Both the position numbers and the translations under genes were made by a program. The notes beneath the pieces were generated by a model. That model saw only the letters and a program-made list of their open reading frames with translations, was not told where the DNA came from and made no database searches. From the NCBI GenBank assembly GCA_026225945.1, contig JAMJFZ010001222.1:1068501-1132500 (forward strand): 64,000 bases of DNA, given 5' to 3'. Source of the stretch: Cricetomys ansorgei. Taxonomy: Eukaryota > Chordata > Mammalia > Rodentia > Nesomyidae. Positions 46,156 to 59,689 of the stretch are shown here, in pieces. Numbering within the stretch: the stretch's first letter is position 1; each line of letters opens with the position of its first letter.

Positions 46156-46201
<46 letters not shown>

Positions 46202-46265
46202 AACCGTCCTATAGGCCTGCACAGGGTATGCACACACAGGCAAAACACTCACACATATTAAAATA
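45944..46265 (+). repeat. B2 SINE with expanded alternating tail
   Basis: 'gctaggagatggcttagcat', 'cagcacccacatggtggctc', 'cttctgacctctgtggccta', then the long alternating tract at 46101-46200, and an 'aaaataaaataaataag' tail. Confidence 0.88.
46101..46200. repeat. 100-bp uninterrupted purine-pyrimidine alternation
   Basis: Every base from 46101 to 46200 alternates purine and pyrimidine: mixed GTGC/ATGC, then (CG)n, then (CA)n. A strong Z-DNA candidate. Confidence 0.95.
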
Positions 46266-46494
46266 AAATAAATAAGTTGTCCTGATCATTATAAGATCAC
46301 TTCAACTTACTTGGTTAAAAAAAGAAAAAGAGCTGCCATGTTTTCGCTTGAACCAGTGAGCCATCACTATTTGATTACAAATTCTTTTTTGGCCACTTTC
46401 AATTTATTTAATGTTTATAAATGTACTTATTAAATAGTAAGTGTATAATACGTATAAGGCCCTGGGATTGATACCAGTACTCCCCCGCCACACA

Positions 46495-46690
46495 TGCACA
46501 CACATACATGCACCAAACCACACATGCGTCTGCATGTGAGTCCATATGCCCAGGGGCCAGAGGTATTGGATTCCCTGGAGCTGGAGTTACAGACGGTTGT
46601 GAGCAGTCCAGTGTGGAGCTGGGAACTGAACCCCAGGCCTCTGACAGAGCAGATGTGCTCTTAATAACTGAGCCATGTCTCCAGCTCCGG
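46495..46690 (-). repeat. B2-family SINE
   Basis: 'gattccctggagctggagtt', 'gagctgggaactgaacccca', 'ctgagccatgtctccagctc' on the minus strand. Confidence 0.85.
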
Positions 46691-47675
46691 CAGGGGAGCA
46701 TCTTAATGACTGGAACTCTCTAGGGATGAAATTAAAGCGTTATCCCAATACCTGGTGAAGAAGGTCTTGAGGGGTAAGATGAAGACAACTCAGCAAAGCA
46801 AGGGTGGGAAAGGCTGCTCAGTTCACACTGACAGTCAGGAAGGAGCAGGAGGGCTGCTGTGCTGGTCCCTGGCAGGGTGACAGATACCAAACTCTAACAC
46901 TTCAAAGAGCTACACAAAATGACTCGAATGTTTGAGATTTAAACTGACTTAAAGACGTCATATTAACATGTATCCAAACATCATGTTCCGTTAATATTTC
47001 ATTATGTAAAGATTTTTGTTGTTTTGGGACAGGTGTTCCCTACATAGCCCAGGCTATCTTTAAACCACTCTGCAGCCCTGAGCTGAGTCTGAATTCTGAC
47101 AGTCCTGTAGCAGCCTCCAAAGAGCTAAGACTACATGTATACAGCACACACATGACACTATGTGTCATTTTAAAGAATCAGATAAAACAAAGAAGATGGA
47201 TCGACAAGATGGTTCAGCAGGTAGGACACCTGCTGCCAACCAAGCCTGTTGGTCTGATGATGGCACCTGGGACCCAGATGATGGAAGGAGAGAGAACTGA
47301 ACCTCCAGGTCACCACCTCCTCCTAACATTGTGCCATGTCACATGTGACCATATGTGCATGTGCTCACACACAGCAAAAATAAGAATATAACTAATTTTT
47401 TTAAAAAGATGAAGACAAAAATGGTTTATATCTGCCTAAAAGTTTACATATCAACACAATGACTTAGGAATAAATCTGCCCAATTTATATAGCACCTATC
47501 TTTAATGAGAAGAGAGGTATTTTTTTTTTAAAGTTTTATTTTTTTTAACAGATTGTTTTGCTTTATTTCTAAATACACTTTTCTATTACCTAAAGATCCC
47601 CTTGGGGTTTCTAAGCAATCATTTCTTCTCGTCTGCAAATTAGTGTGTGTGGGGGAGGGGGAGACAGGCAATGTG

Positions 47676-47678
<3 letters not shown>

Positions 47679-47708
<30 letters not shown>
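47679..47708 (+). repeat. (GT)n microsatellite
   Basis: About 15 GT units. Confidence 0.95.
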
Positions 47709-47710
<2 letters not shown>

Positions 47711-48659
47711 ACGAATATGCATTTGCCTAGAAAGGGAGACAGAGGTCAGCTCCAGTTACAGGCTAGCCAGAAAACTCCAAGACCTGCCTGTTTCTGTCCA
47801 GTCAGTGCTGGGGCTACAGGAATGCACCGCCATGTCCAGCTCTCACATAGGCCCTCATGCTCTCCCGCAAGCACACCATCCAAGCCATCTCTGGCCCATC
47901 TGTCTCTGAACAGCAGACTCCTGGAAGGGGTATGGCAAAGCTCCGTGGCTGGGAGAAGGGTCTGGAGGGCCACCTGTGAAGCCTTGTTTATTTGCTTACT
48001 TGTAAATCTTAAGACTGTGAATGAGACTCAGCACCCTGTCTCCCTCCATTTTCTCCAAGTTCACAGCATATTTCACAAGCCTTTCGTAACAGTCTAAAGG
48101 CGATAGCTCCCGTGTCATAAGGGTTGGCCTTTGAGTCTGTGTAAGAATAAGAGGGAAAGACCATTGGAGCTCACGTGTAGACAAAGGTTTATTAAAATGA
48201 GCAAGCCAAAAACAAAGCTGGTAACTTATGATTGTTCATTCAAACGTTTTGCCTTAAGCTGCCCAAGGTTCAGTTTATCACAATACGGTGCTGAGTTATG
48301 ATAAATAAGAAAAATCAAACATGTCTTCTCTTCTTTGCAAAACAAATTTTATTATATATTTTTAAGAATTTGGAACTGGAGCAAGGCCTGGGGGCTAGGA
48401 GCTCTGGCCGCACAGGAGGGCCACACTGTAACCTGTCTCGGGATCTAACGCCATCTTTCGGCCTCCGCAGGTACTGCATGCAGAGTCACGCGTTCAAGCC
48501 AAACACTCGTACACATAAAATCAAAATAATGGCTAAAAATTTGCAGCGTGGTGACTTACATCTGTACCCAGCACTCAGGAGGCTGGGGTAATGGCTTTAA
48601 GGCAAACTTGGGTTACAAATGAGTTTGGGGTAGACCTCCAGACCTTTACAATATTTTAA

Positions 48660-48875
48660 GATTAAAAGGTTTTAATTTAAGGTGTACATATGTGTCTGTG
48701 TATGTATATGCACATGTGTGCAGGTGTCTGCAGAGGTCAGAAGAAGGTGATGGATTCCTTAGAGCTTGAATTACAGACGGTTCTAAGCTGCCCTCATACG
48801 GGTGCTGGGATCCAAGCACAGGTCCTCTCCAAGAACAGTACACACTCTCAAGTGCTGAGCCATCTCTACAGCCTC
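48660..48875 (-). repeat. B2-family SINE
   Basis: 'gatggattccttagagcttg', 'ggtgctgggatccaagcaca', 'gctgagccatctctacagcc' on the minus strand. Confidence 0.87.
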
Positions 48876-49654
48876 TGCATCATTAAAGGAAGCTAAAGGT
48901 TTGGCTTCATTCTTGTGATTAGTTCCTGTCATGCATTCGGCAGGGACACTTGCTTTCTGAGGACCCCAGTTCAGGTGCTCAGAGTCTCTGCCTTGTCAGG
49001 TTTCTCACTGTGTTAACTTCTAGTCTCCTTCCCCCAACCTCTGCCCTTTTTCAGAGGTGGGATTTGAGTCTAGGCTATGCACATCCAGGTAAGCACCACG
49101 CCACCTGGCTGCTCGCCCAAGCATCTTTCCCTTTCTTCTAAAAACTGTCCTATATGCAGTTCAAGACTTACAAAACTATTAGAGGTAAAATGAATTCTGC
49201 TTCTTGGGGAAACCACATATGTGGGTGAATCTGTTTAAATTTTACTTTAGCAAAGTATTTAGGACTAAATACAGGCCCTTTCATGCTAAGCAAGCATTTC
49301 ACTGATTACCTACACTACCAAATCCATGAGCCTGGTTTTAACCACTAAGGCAGAAATTAATTTTCACTGTAGAAAGGCGCCATTTCCTGCCAAATACTAC
49401 ATGAATAAACAGATTGTGTTTTATGTTAACAATCTGTTGATTCAGCATACTGAAGATGGAGCAGTCTAAGAGTCAAGTTGGCAGAAAGGAGGAATGGGTA
49501 TCTCTCTCTGTCCTAGAGCAAGAAATTCAGGGTGGTGAGTATGCTTCTATGTATCATTCTTACGTATTCATTTGCAAGTTGATAAATGGATTCTTCTTAG
49601 CGCACGAAAAAGACAGACCAGATTACAGAAGCATGGAACATAGAAAAAACTAGA

Positions 49655-49805
49655 AAAGAAAGCAAGGCATGATGGTGTATGTCTACAATCCCAGAGCATG
49701 GGAGGAGAGGCAGGAGGGTGAGGAGTTCAAGGTGATCCTGGGATACACAGCAAGTCTGAGACCAGTCTCGGCTACATAAGACCTGTCTCAAAGACCAAAA
49801 GAAAA
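49655..49805 (+). repeat. B1-related SINE
   Basis: 'gcaaggcatgatggtgtatg' to 'gacctgtctcaaagacc', with an insert in the middle ('cctgggatacacagcaagtc'). Confidence 0.8.
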
Positions 49806-52800
49806 CTAGAAATGAGTAAGACCAAATCCCAGAAGTGAACTATGCAGCACAGCCTTAATGCTGTTATGTGCCTTCAACAACACCAGAAGCAAACGGTAAC
49901 AATGCTAGGAGACCCAGATGCTCTGTGCTCTTAATTTGCTACTCACAAAAAGAGAGAAACAGGCCATTTATATTATTAATCACATGGAGTAAGATCATCA
50001 GGACAACAGAGAAAGGACAAATTTTTGAAACTATGGTACAGAGATACAAAATAAGTGCTCCCTTCAGGTCTAAGCACAGTAAGCTGCCCGTTATTGGTCT
50101 CAACGCTCACAAAGGCGGACCTATTACAGTCAGCAGCTCACATACACTCTATATGCAACCTGATTATCACTGATACCAAGCAGAAAACCAAGCTTTAAAA
50201 TGCAGTCAACTGAATATAGCTTAACAATAGATAGCAGAAAAATGTTTACCAGGTGTTTCTAGTATTTCTTCAGATAGTGTCACGTGTACATTTGAAAGAG
50301 ACTGGCAACAACATCAAAAGTACACTCAACAGGCCACATTCTATCCAGCCAATCCTAAGAGACGTAAGTGGATGCCCCACGCCGGCTCGCACTCAGCAGC
50401 CGCGTTTCTTCAAATGTCTGCGTCTAGAGATAGAGGATAAGCTGAAGTGCTAAGCTATTGCCTCCCTCCAGTACTTTTGATGCTTGTTTTACCCGATCTG
50501 GAACAGCACAAATAGCAAGAGATAGGGTTTATAACCTAGGTGAACTCCTAACCATGGCTGGAGAGAAGTCACTTAAATGAAGAATAAGCTTTTAGTCCGG
50601 AGAACCTTTGAAATGGAGATTGTGGCTAGCCCAAGGTGTTTAGTTTCTTTCTTCTTTTTAAAAAAGAACTAAGGACATGGCCTTCCAATGATACAATTCC
50701 TCATTATTTTAAGGAAGTATCCTTTATGGTATAATTTCCAAAAAGGACATCAAAGAGTTATTTAAACTAGTTTAGTGCATAAACCAAGCAATTCCATATA
50801 CTCTTCCCACTTTGTTCATATTCTTCATTTGTGAATTGCCAAGAACACATAGGTGGAAACACAGGTTTTCAATGAACAACTTTTAACAGAAGTGTATAAT
50901 AATAATAATTCCACTGTGAAACAAAATCACCCACATGTTTACAATCACATAATTCTACAGACTTAGGGGGAAAGGAATAGGCACATAATAGGATGTGCAA
51001 AGAAAAGATGTTAGACTAACAACAGGTATATTCGGGAACCAGAAAAGACTTCCAACAGCTAATACAATTCTGAGAAAGGAAAAAGTTGGAGGCATCACAC
51101 TCTCTGATCTAAGTAATCAAAAGTGTACAGGCTGGCCGATGGCTCAGGGGGTAAAGGCACTCGCTGCCAGAACCTGACCGCACAAGCCTGGTCCTCAGAG
51201 CCACACGGTGGGGAAGAACTGACTCAGTAAGCTGTCCTCTGACCCTCACGTCTGTGCCGTATCAGGCTTCACATACACTCACTCCCAAACACAGAAAAAT
51301 GAAAAAGAGGGAGAGAATAGGGCAGAAGGGAGCTCGGTAAATGGAGCCGAGAAATAAATTTAAAAATATGGCCATTCACAAAAGGCAATGAAGAGGGAAA
51401 TAAGTCTCTTTAATAACTGTGCCAGGAAAATTAGATTTGTTTACTGGGTAAAAGCACTTGGTACTCAAGCCTGATGAACTGAGTTCAATCTCTGGAACTC
51501 TTATGTAAAGGTAGAAGGAAAGAACAGACTCCACAAGAGTCCTCTGACCCCACATGTGAACCATGGCATGTGCATGCTCCCCCGCATATAGTAGACAGTC
51601 CTCTTCTGGCTGCCACTCACATGCTTGGGCACACACAACTTCACATAGGTGCACACACACCATGCCACTCACCCATCCACCAAAAACAAAGAGTAAGATC
51701 TTTTATCTTCAAAAAATGGAGCATAAAAGAAACATAAAACAAAAGTAGGCTGGGGTAGATCTCAGCGATAAGAGTACTTGCCTAGCGCAAGACCTTGGAT
51801 TTGACCTTCATTTCAGCATCACAAAAGATTCGGAAAGGGTTACAATTGCTACACTGCTGGAATGAGCTCAATAAAGCTTCTTCCCAAAATTTAATAGTAA
51901 AGCTAGACAAATGAGTCAAAGACAACTGCCTCTGGAAACTGGGTAAAGGCATAAACAAACTAAAAATCATTTACTAAGAAAAGCTACTGGATGAGCATGG
52001 TGAATGTCTATAATCTATACACTTGGGAGGCTGAGGCAGGAGGATGCTGAGTTCGAGACCAGAGTGGGCTACCTGAGACCGGGTTTCAACACACTACTGA
52101 ACGACAGGCAAGAAAAGAGGAAGTATGGTATTCTGGACTAGGACTGTTACTATCATTACCTTGACCTACCTGAATCCAGCAATGGTAAGGAGAATACTAA
52201 AGTTGTACTTACAGGTATACTGTTGGAAAATAGTGTTCTTGAAAGCAGAAAACTGGGGAGGGCCAATGCTTTAGGAAACCAGGACTGCAATTCTAAGGTA
52301 AGCAACAAACCAACAGATCTGCCAGAAGAGTATGGAAATGAGAACGTCACAGCCATGGAGCCTGGACAAGCTTCTTATCTTGGGTGACTTGGAAGGCTGT
52401 TTGCTAGCATTCAACTGCAAGCATGAGAAAGGACGGTGTGGGGGACCCGGGTTATCTACAGAGCTACAGCTGAATGTACTGCCTTCCACAGATAAGAAGT
52501 AGAAACAGACATGAGACTCTTGCTCTGCAAAAGCTAGGGCAAATTCATAAATTGCCTAAACTTTGAATACATTCCCCAGTATACACCTATCTCTTCCAAA
52601 GGCAGGTTTTCCTAGCTTAGGTATTTATGTACAACAGACCAGTGGTTAATCACTAGTATAAGATGATCCAGGGGTGACTCTCAGGAGGCCAGGCTTAAAA
52701 ACCTCCTAAGAAAAAACAAAAATTCTGTTCAGAGACACAGCAGTTTCATACTACCGACTTACAGGCAAATCCCTAAAATAAATAATAAATAGCAACACTG

Positions 52801-52949
52801 GTCATGATGTTTCTCTGTCAAATTGTTTTTAAAAAATATGCATATATACACACACATATTTACCCATAGATCAGCACTGCTCTTAATTTTGATCAGAGGC
52901 TGTTTTTGAAGACTTATAACTGGTCAAATTATTAAAATTAAGTGATTGT

Positions 52950-53100
52950 TGTGCCTTTAATCCCAGCACTCAGGAGGCAGAGGTAGGAAGATCTCTAAGT
53001 CTGAAGTCAGCCTGGTCTATAGAGTGAGATCCAGGACAGCCAGGGCTACACGGAGAAACCCTGTCTCAAAAGGAAAAGGAAAAGGAAAAGGGAAAGGGAC
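52950..53100 (+). repeat. B1 SINE with GGAAAA tail repeat
   Basis: 'gttgtgcctttaatcccagc' to 'cggagaaaccctgtctcaaa', then (AAAGG)n. This copy has the mouse-like 'ggctacac' form, not 'gttacaaca'. Confidence 0.92.
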
Positions 53101-53754
53101 TGCTGAATATCCATGGGTGAGGCAATGAAGTTCAGTGGCAGAATGCTTGACTAACACACAAATACTCAGCCCTAAATAGAGCCTGCATATCATCCGAAGG
53201 CTCAGGAACACCCTAGGGGTGGGGGGATAACGAGCCAAAGGAAGGGGTGGCGTGGAACACTAGCTTGCTGGTATTAATGGCCTCTGTATTCTTAGCAGGT
53301 TATGATTATCAACCTGTACAAGATTGGGTTCACCAACATTCCATCATGGAAGGCAAGGAGCTCATGAGGTCCCTGTACTCTCTGAGGGTTTATGGGTGGT
53401 TTACACTTGCTTGGGGATAAGGAAGTTTCACAAAGTGCCATTCCTCCCCGAGGATCTATAGGCAGTTAATTAATGGTTGCTGGGAAGGCAGACATCTTTT
53501 TCTGCATAGCCAATGGTATGTTGTCCATATTCCTGTAAAGAATCCCTTACCCATACTTGTAAATAACTAATTAAATTAAAAAACAAGCCAAGAACATAAA
53601 GGTAGAAGAGGGTGCCTTGTTGGGTTAAGAAAAAAATTAATAGGAAGAAGGCAAAGAGAGGGCAACAGAAGTGAACGATCAAAATACAATACACACATGT
53701 ATAAAACATCACAAAACCCACTATTAAGTAATACATGCCAATAAAAAGTTTAAA

Positions 53755-53910
53755 AATAACTGGGTATGGAGGCACATAACTTTAATCCTAGCACTTGGGA
53801 GACAGAGGTAGGTGAATCTCTGTGAGTTCCAGGCCAGCCTGATCTACACAATGAGTTTCAGGTCAGCTTGGGCTTCACTGTGAGATCCTGTCTGAAAAAT
53901 AAAAACCTAT
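53755..53910 (+). repeat. B1 SINE
   Basis: 'aactgggtatggaggcacat' to 'gagatcctgtctgaaaaata'. Confidence 0.9.
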
Positions 53911-54370
53911 TACTGGTGAGGGCTAGAGATGCAGCTCATTGGTAAACAGCTGGTCTAGCCTGAGCAAGACCTTGGGTTTGACAGCAGCATGGAAACAATG
54001 GCCCGATACACACAGTCTATTGGTGAGCTTTCTTAAATGTGCCCACAGCAGAGCCTATTACTAAGCTTCTTACTACTATAATGAACAGCAGACGCAATTA
54101 ATTAGTAAGGAAAAAGGCCTGATATGGCACATGCTCTGATTAAAGATACGTGCCACCATTCCCAGCTAAAAAGAAATCTTTAGAGAAAATCCTTTATGGT
54201 AGTACATGTTTATAGTCTTACCACTGGAGCTAGCCTGGGCCAGTATTCTGTATAGGCTCTTAATCTTTGATGAGATTTTATGCTGGGGTTAAAGCACCTG
54301 CTACCACATCCATGTCAGCGGGGGGTGGAGATCAGCGCTCAGGACCTCATAGCATAGCAAGCTTGATACT

Positions 54371-54628
54371 CAACTTTTTTTTTTTCTTCTCCAAGACACT
54401 GTTTCTCCGTGTAACAGCCCTGGCTGTCCTGATCTCAGGGTTAATAGACCAGGCTGGCCTCAAACACAAGAGATCCGTGTGCAGGTGCCTCTGGAGGATC
54501 CCGAGGAGGGCAGTGGATCCCCTTGGAGCTGGTGTTACAGGCAGTAAGCCACTACATGAGTGCTGGGAGCTGAACTCCGGTCCTCTGTAAGCGCGCAAGA
54601 GCTCTAACTGCTGAGCCCTCTCCAGCCT
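54371..54628 (-). repeat. B1 then B2-family SINE, both minus strand
   Basis: B1 at 54371-54480 ('ccaagacactgtttctccgt', 'accaggctggcctcaaacac') fused to a B2 at 54481-54628 ('ccccttggagctggtgttac', 'gctgagccctctccagcc'). The B2 likely inserted into the B1, as the 5' part of the B1 is missing. Confidence 0.8.
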
Positions 54629-55664
54629 CATGCTCAGCTTTTTTTTTTTAAATGAGGAAAAAAAAAAAAAAGGTTTGTTTTGTAGATTGAAATCAGATAT
54701 GCTAGGCAACTGCTCTATCACCGAGCGATAGCCCAATACCAAATAAATACCAAGACAGGGTCTCACGTATCCTAGGCAGCTTCAAAGTTACCATATAGCT
54801 GAAGATGACTTGAACATTTTTAGGTGGGACTAGGGACTGTACCCATGGTTGACATCTGAACTATGACTCCAGCCCTGAACTTGAACTTCTTATCATGCTA
54901 TTCTACTGGGATTATAGATTTGGCCTGTTTTATGTGGTGCTAAGGATCAAACCCAGAATTTTGTACATGCTAAGCAAGCTCTATACCTACTGAGGCTGAT
55001 CCCCAGCCTTCCAAAGAAAATTATTTTTAGAATCCTTGGCCAAATGTCTTGGCTTACTAGAAGGAAAGGGACAATGTGCTAGACAGGTGGGAAGAAGTAA
55101 CATAAAGCTTTGGCCTTGTGATAAGGCTCAGAGTCAGGCTCAGGCCCAGTCAGTCTATACTGACTCTCTCTGCAAGGAGTGCAGAGTACTTCCTGGTGGA
55201 AACCATCTCGGGGACAGAGGCACAACCCTGGTTACTGGCTTTCTGTTGCTCTTGGAATAATCTTACAAGTGACTTAACATCTTAAAACAACCTAAGTTTA
55301 CTATCTTTAAAGAAGTTAGTTCCAAAACCAGTCTCACTGAATTTCTTCTTGAGGGTCCAGGGATAGATCTGTTTTACCTTTTCAGCTTCTAGAGGCTGAC
55401 TGTATCCATAGCTCATGGCACCTTCTCCCATTTTCAGGTCAGCAATCCCATGACTTCAACTTCTGCCACTATTATCCTAACTCCTTCTGTGACTTTCTTT
55501 CTTCCCTGTTTCACTCCTCTTAAGGACACCTGTAAGTACACTGGGTCATATTTGGAATTCAGGACAATGTTCTTAATCTCAAGATCTCTCAGGACTAGGG
55601 CCATGGCTCAATTGGCTGCTATCCAATCAATCCCCAGCACCCACATTAAAAAACAAACAGATAC

Positions 55665-55825
55665 AGCTGGTGCTGGTGGAGCACACCTTTAATCCCAGCA
55701 CTTAGGAGGCAGAAGCAGGTGGTTAATCTTGAGTTCAAGGCCAGCCTGGTCTACAGTGGAGTTCCAGGACAGCCAGGACTACACAAAACCCTGTTTTGAA
55801 AAAACGAAAAACAAAACAAACAACC
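55665..55825 (+). repeat. B1 SINE
   Basis: 'cagctggtgctggtggagca' to 'caaaaccctgttttgaaaaa', followed by A-rich sequence. Confidence 0.93.
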
Positions 55826-57724
55826 CAGATACAGTGTCACACACTTTTAAAATTCCAGAGCTCACTCCTACAGTTGGGTAGAAGGCAGACAGAGACCAGC
55901 TAGCCTGGAATGTACAGCAGTGGAGAGGAGAGACCCTGCCACTCAACAAAGTGGAAAGTGAGAAGCAACTCACAAAGGTTCTCCTCTGACTTCCACTTAT
56001 TCTCTGTTACATGCATAACTGCCCCCCCCACACACAAAGGGGGGTTTCTTTACTTTGTTACATCTGCAGATTCACTTTTCTCATGTATGGAAACACATTC
56101 GGATCCTGTATACTAGCACATGAGCATCTCTGGAGAGTCAGTATCCTGCCAACCATTATCACAGAAGTCACGGTTGCCACAACCACTGAGTTTCTAACAT
56201 GCATTGTGTAGGAGATACATTTTGTCACAAATTCCCTGAAGCTCCCTCCACGACAAGGTGGAATTTATGAGGCTAGGGACATAGCTCAGTAGCAGAGAGC
56301 ATGTGTGAGGTTCTGAGCTTGACCCCAGTCTAACCCTTGACCCTCTAAATTTAGTCTTTTTTTCCTTGTTCTTATTCAATATAGTGGTGCTGGGCATGGA
56401 ACCCAAGGCCTTGTGCATGCACTCTAGGCAGGTATCTACTCCTGAGCTACACCTCCAATTCTAGACTATTTTTATAATTTGCCTTTGACCAATAAAATGT
56501 AGAGGAAGTGACAAGTTTCAAGGGTATTGCAGGTCTGCCTTCACTTTCTTGTAGTTGTCATGTGAGGACTGTCATACACAGAAGTCCACTAGGTAAAGGG
56601 AAGCCATGTAGAAGAAAGGGAGACACACCAGTGGACAGACAGCATTAAACACCAAACTGGTTAGTTGTTCAGCTAACAGTCAGTTAGGTAGACAGAGACA
56701 CAACCAAGGTAACATCGAGAATGGCAGGAAAGAAACCCCTGTTGTAAACCAGTAAGTGTGAGGGTGATTTGCTGTATGTTACTAAATTTAGAGGAAATAG
56801 AAGTCTACCTGGATTCCTTTTTGAAAAAAAAATATATAGGGTAAGGACCATAGTTAAATGTGAGAGAAAAGCAGTCTACACTATCTTAGGTAGATCATAA
56901 AGAACAATTATGCTGAAACAGGAAATAATCATTGTCACTGAAGAGTTTGCAGCTAGCTGGACATGGTGCTGTGGATGTGTACGAGCACTTGGGAACTGAG
57001 GCAGGAGGACAGTGAACTTGGCAGGAAACCAGGACTGTACAGCTGAGACTTTGTCTCTAAAAATAAGACACTTTTCCAACTAGGGGTAGGGAGTGTAACT
57101 TAGTGGTAGAGATTCTTTGCCTGCCATGAATGAGGGAGGCCCTAGGTCAGAGGCTTAGTCCACAGCCAGGGCTACATAGACAAACTCTGTCTCAACAACA
57201 AAAAGTGGGGGAATTAACACCCACAACAGATTAAAGAGGTAGAGAAAACACATTAAGAAGATCACATGTCATGTCCAAGATGTTCAATATACGCAAATCA
57301 ATAAACTTTATACAGCATATGAAAAGCAGAAATCATTCTAACAGATACAGAAACAAAGTTCAATATCCCCTCACAACAAAATCCCTTTAGAAACTAGGAA
57401 TATGAGGAACATAAGTCAACATGATAAAGGTTAGACAGGGCAAACCTATATAGCCAGCGTAAGACTGAAAAACATTTCCACTGAAATCAGGGAGAAGACC
57501 CTTGCTTTCTGCTCTGACTCAGTACAGTGCTTGAAGGTTTTACTAGAGCAGCGAGACAAGACAAAGAAACTCAAGGGATACAAAAATTGAAAGTGAAGGT
57601 GTCCAGTTATTGCTTTTTAAAGACAACACAATCCTACACTTAAAAGACCCTAAAGACTCCGCCAGGAGAGTCAGATGACACATTCTGTGAAGTAGCAGGA
57701 TACAAAAATCAGCATACAGAAGTA

Positions 57725-57860
57725 AGTAGCCCCAGCACTCAGGAGGCAGGGGCAGGCAGATTTTTGTGAGTTCGAGGCCGGCCTGGTCTACAAAGTGAGT
57801 TCTAGGACAGTCAGAGTTACAACAGAGAAACCCTATCTTGAAAAAACAAAAAGGAAAGAA
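57725..57860 (+). repeat. B1 SINE inside L1
   Basis: 'cccagcactcaggaggcagg' to 'gttacaacagagaaacccta', A-rich tail. Its 5' end is truncated. Confidence 0.92.
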
Positions 57861-57962
57861 AAGTAGCTTTTAGAACAGCAGTAATGAACCTACTGACAAA
57901 CAAACAAAAATTGAACTTACAATAGGCTTTGAAAAACAAAGCTAACAGTTTAGGAATCAAAT

Positions 57963-58080
57963 AGGTAGCTGGGCGTACTAGTGCACTTGGGAGGCAGAAG
58001 CAGCCGGATCTCGAGTTCAGGGCCAACCTGGTCTATGCAATGAGTTCCAGGACAGTCAGAGCTACAGACTCTGCCTTTAA
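57963..58080 (+). repeat. B1 SINE inside L1
   Basis: 'gtagctgggcgtactagtgc' to 'gctacagactctgcctttaa'. Its A tail leads into the purine tract that follows. Confidence 0.88.
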
Positions 58081-58232
58081 AATAAAGAAAAAGGAGGAGG
58101 AGGAGGAAAGAAGAAGAAAAAGAGGGAAGAAGGCAGAAGGCAGAAGGCAGAAGGCAGAAGAAGAAGAAGAAGAAGAAGAAGAAGAAGAAGAAGAAGAAGA
58201 AGAAGAAGAAGAAGAAGAAGAAGAAGAGAGAA
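58081..58232 (+). repeat. Purine tract with (GAA)n and GGCAGAA repeat
   Basis: A/G-rich stretch with GGA units, four copies of a 7-base GGCAGAA unit (about 58127-58156), then about 23 uninterrupted GAA triplets (58156-58226). It evolved from a B1 tail. The Snx3 sense strand reads TTC here. Poly-Glu and poly-Leu open frames over it are artefacts. Confidence 0.95.
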
Positions 58233-58914
58233 GCTAGACTGCCTAAAGGAAACGTTAAAGCACTGAAGAAGTTGAAGATGACGCCAGAAGATGCTGAGAC
58301 CACCTCTGTTCAAACTGGCAGAATGAACACTATGAAAATGACTCTAGTACCAAAAGAAACTGGAGTTACTGAAATCCTCATCCAAATCTCAGACATTCTT
58401 CACAGGACTGAAACAATCCCAACCTCCACATGGAAGCACAGCCATCCCAAAGAGGCAAAGCAGTCCTCAGCAGAAAGAGCAATGCTGCCGACATCCATCA
58501 CAAAACCAGACTCTGCACCACAGTGACAGGAACAAAAGCAGCTCGGTGCCAGCACAAACCAGCCATGCACACTATGGGGTAACAGAGGGGGCAAGAGACA
58601 GAACCCACAGCTTCAGTCACGTCATCTTTGACAAAGAGTCGGAAATATAGACTGGAGAAAAAGACAGCATCCTCAGCAAATGATGCTGGAAAATGCACCA
58701 GATATGCACATGCAGAAGATGAAACCTAAACTCTCTCATCCTGCACAAGAATCAACTCAAAATAGATCAAATATATCCCATCTGAAATTCAGAAACTGCT
58801 AGAGGAAACATCTGTACAACACTTCAAGGTGAAGGCACAGACACCGATCCAACAGTACAGGAAACAATCCCAATAACTGGCAAGTAGGATCAAATGGAAT
58901 TAAAGTTGTTTTTA

Positions 58915-59122
58915 GAATTTTTTTATTTTATGTGAGCTGAGTGTATGTCTGCATATGTATCTGTGCACCACACGTATGCCTGGAGCCCACGGCGGCCAGA
59001 AGAGGGTAACATCCCCTGGAACTAGAGTCACAGACGGTTGTGGGCCACCAAGTGGGACATGAACCTAGGTCCTCTGCAAGTGCAGCAAGTGCTCTTAGCC
59101 ATCAGGCCATCTCTCTAGCCCT
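58915..59122 (-). repeat. B2-family SINE inside L1
   Basis: 'tttattttatgtgagctgag', 'cccctggaactagagtcaca', 'catcaggccatctctctagc' on the minus strand. It is followed directly by an ID-like SINE on plus (59125-59215), 'gcctggggataaggtgcttg'. Confidence 0.9.
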
Positions 59123-59439
59123 CAAGAAGCTTCTTGCCTGGGGATAAGGTGCTTGATTGCTGACTACACATGAGGTCTTAGAGTTAGTCTCCAATACCTC
59201 AAATAAAATAAAATAGCTTCTCCCCCCCCCCCAAAAAAATCACCATAGTGAAAAGACAGCCTGGAAGAAAAAGACAGAATGGAAGAAAAATCTTTGCCAA
59301 CTATACATTTCAGTTGGGATTAATATGTATAAGGAATTCAAAAAAATTTTTTTTCATTTTAAACAACTTTAAACAGCAAGTTGCTTGGCTTGATAAGAAA
59401 ATTATAAGGATTCATGGGTTAAAACTTTTTAAACAATTT

Positions 59440-59656
59440 ATATTATATTTTTTATTTTATGTGTATGGGTATTTTTTCTTCATATATGTTGGTATGCCAC
59501 TTGCGTGCCTGATGGCTATAAAGTCCGGAAGACATTGAACTAGATGGAACTACAGTTAGAGACAGCTGTAAGTCACCATGCAGGTGCTGGGATGAACCCA
59601 GGTCTTCTGAAGAGCAGCCAGTGCTCTTAATGCCTGAGTCATCTCTCCAGCTCCAA
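59440..59656 (-). repeat. B2-family SINE inside L1
   Basis: 'ttttattttatgtgtatggg', 'ggtgctgggatgaacccagg', 'cctgagtcatctctccagct' on the minus strand. Confidence 0.9.
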
Positions 59657-59689
59657 TTCATGCCTTTTTATTTCAAGAGAGTAATTCAC

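Noticed and set aside
58040..58313. Poly-Glu and poly-Leu proteins
   Set aside because: Translation of the GAA purine tract grown from a B1 tail.
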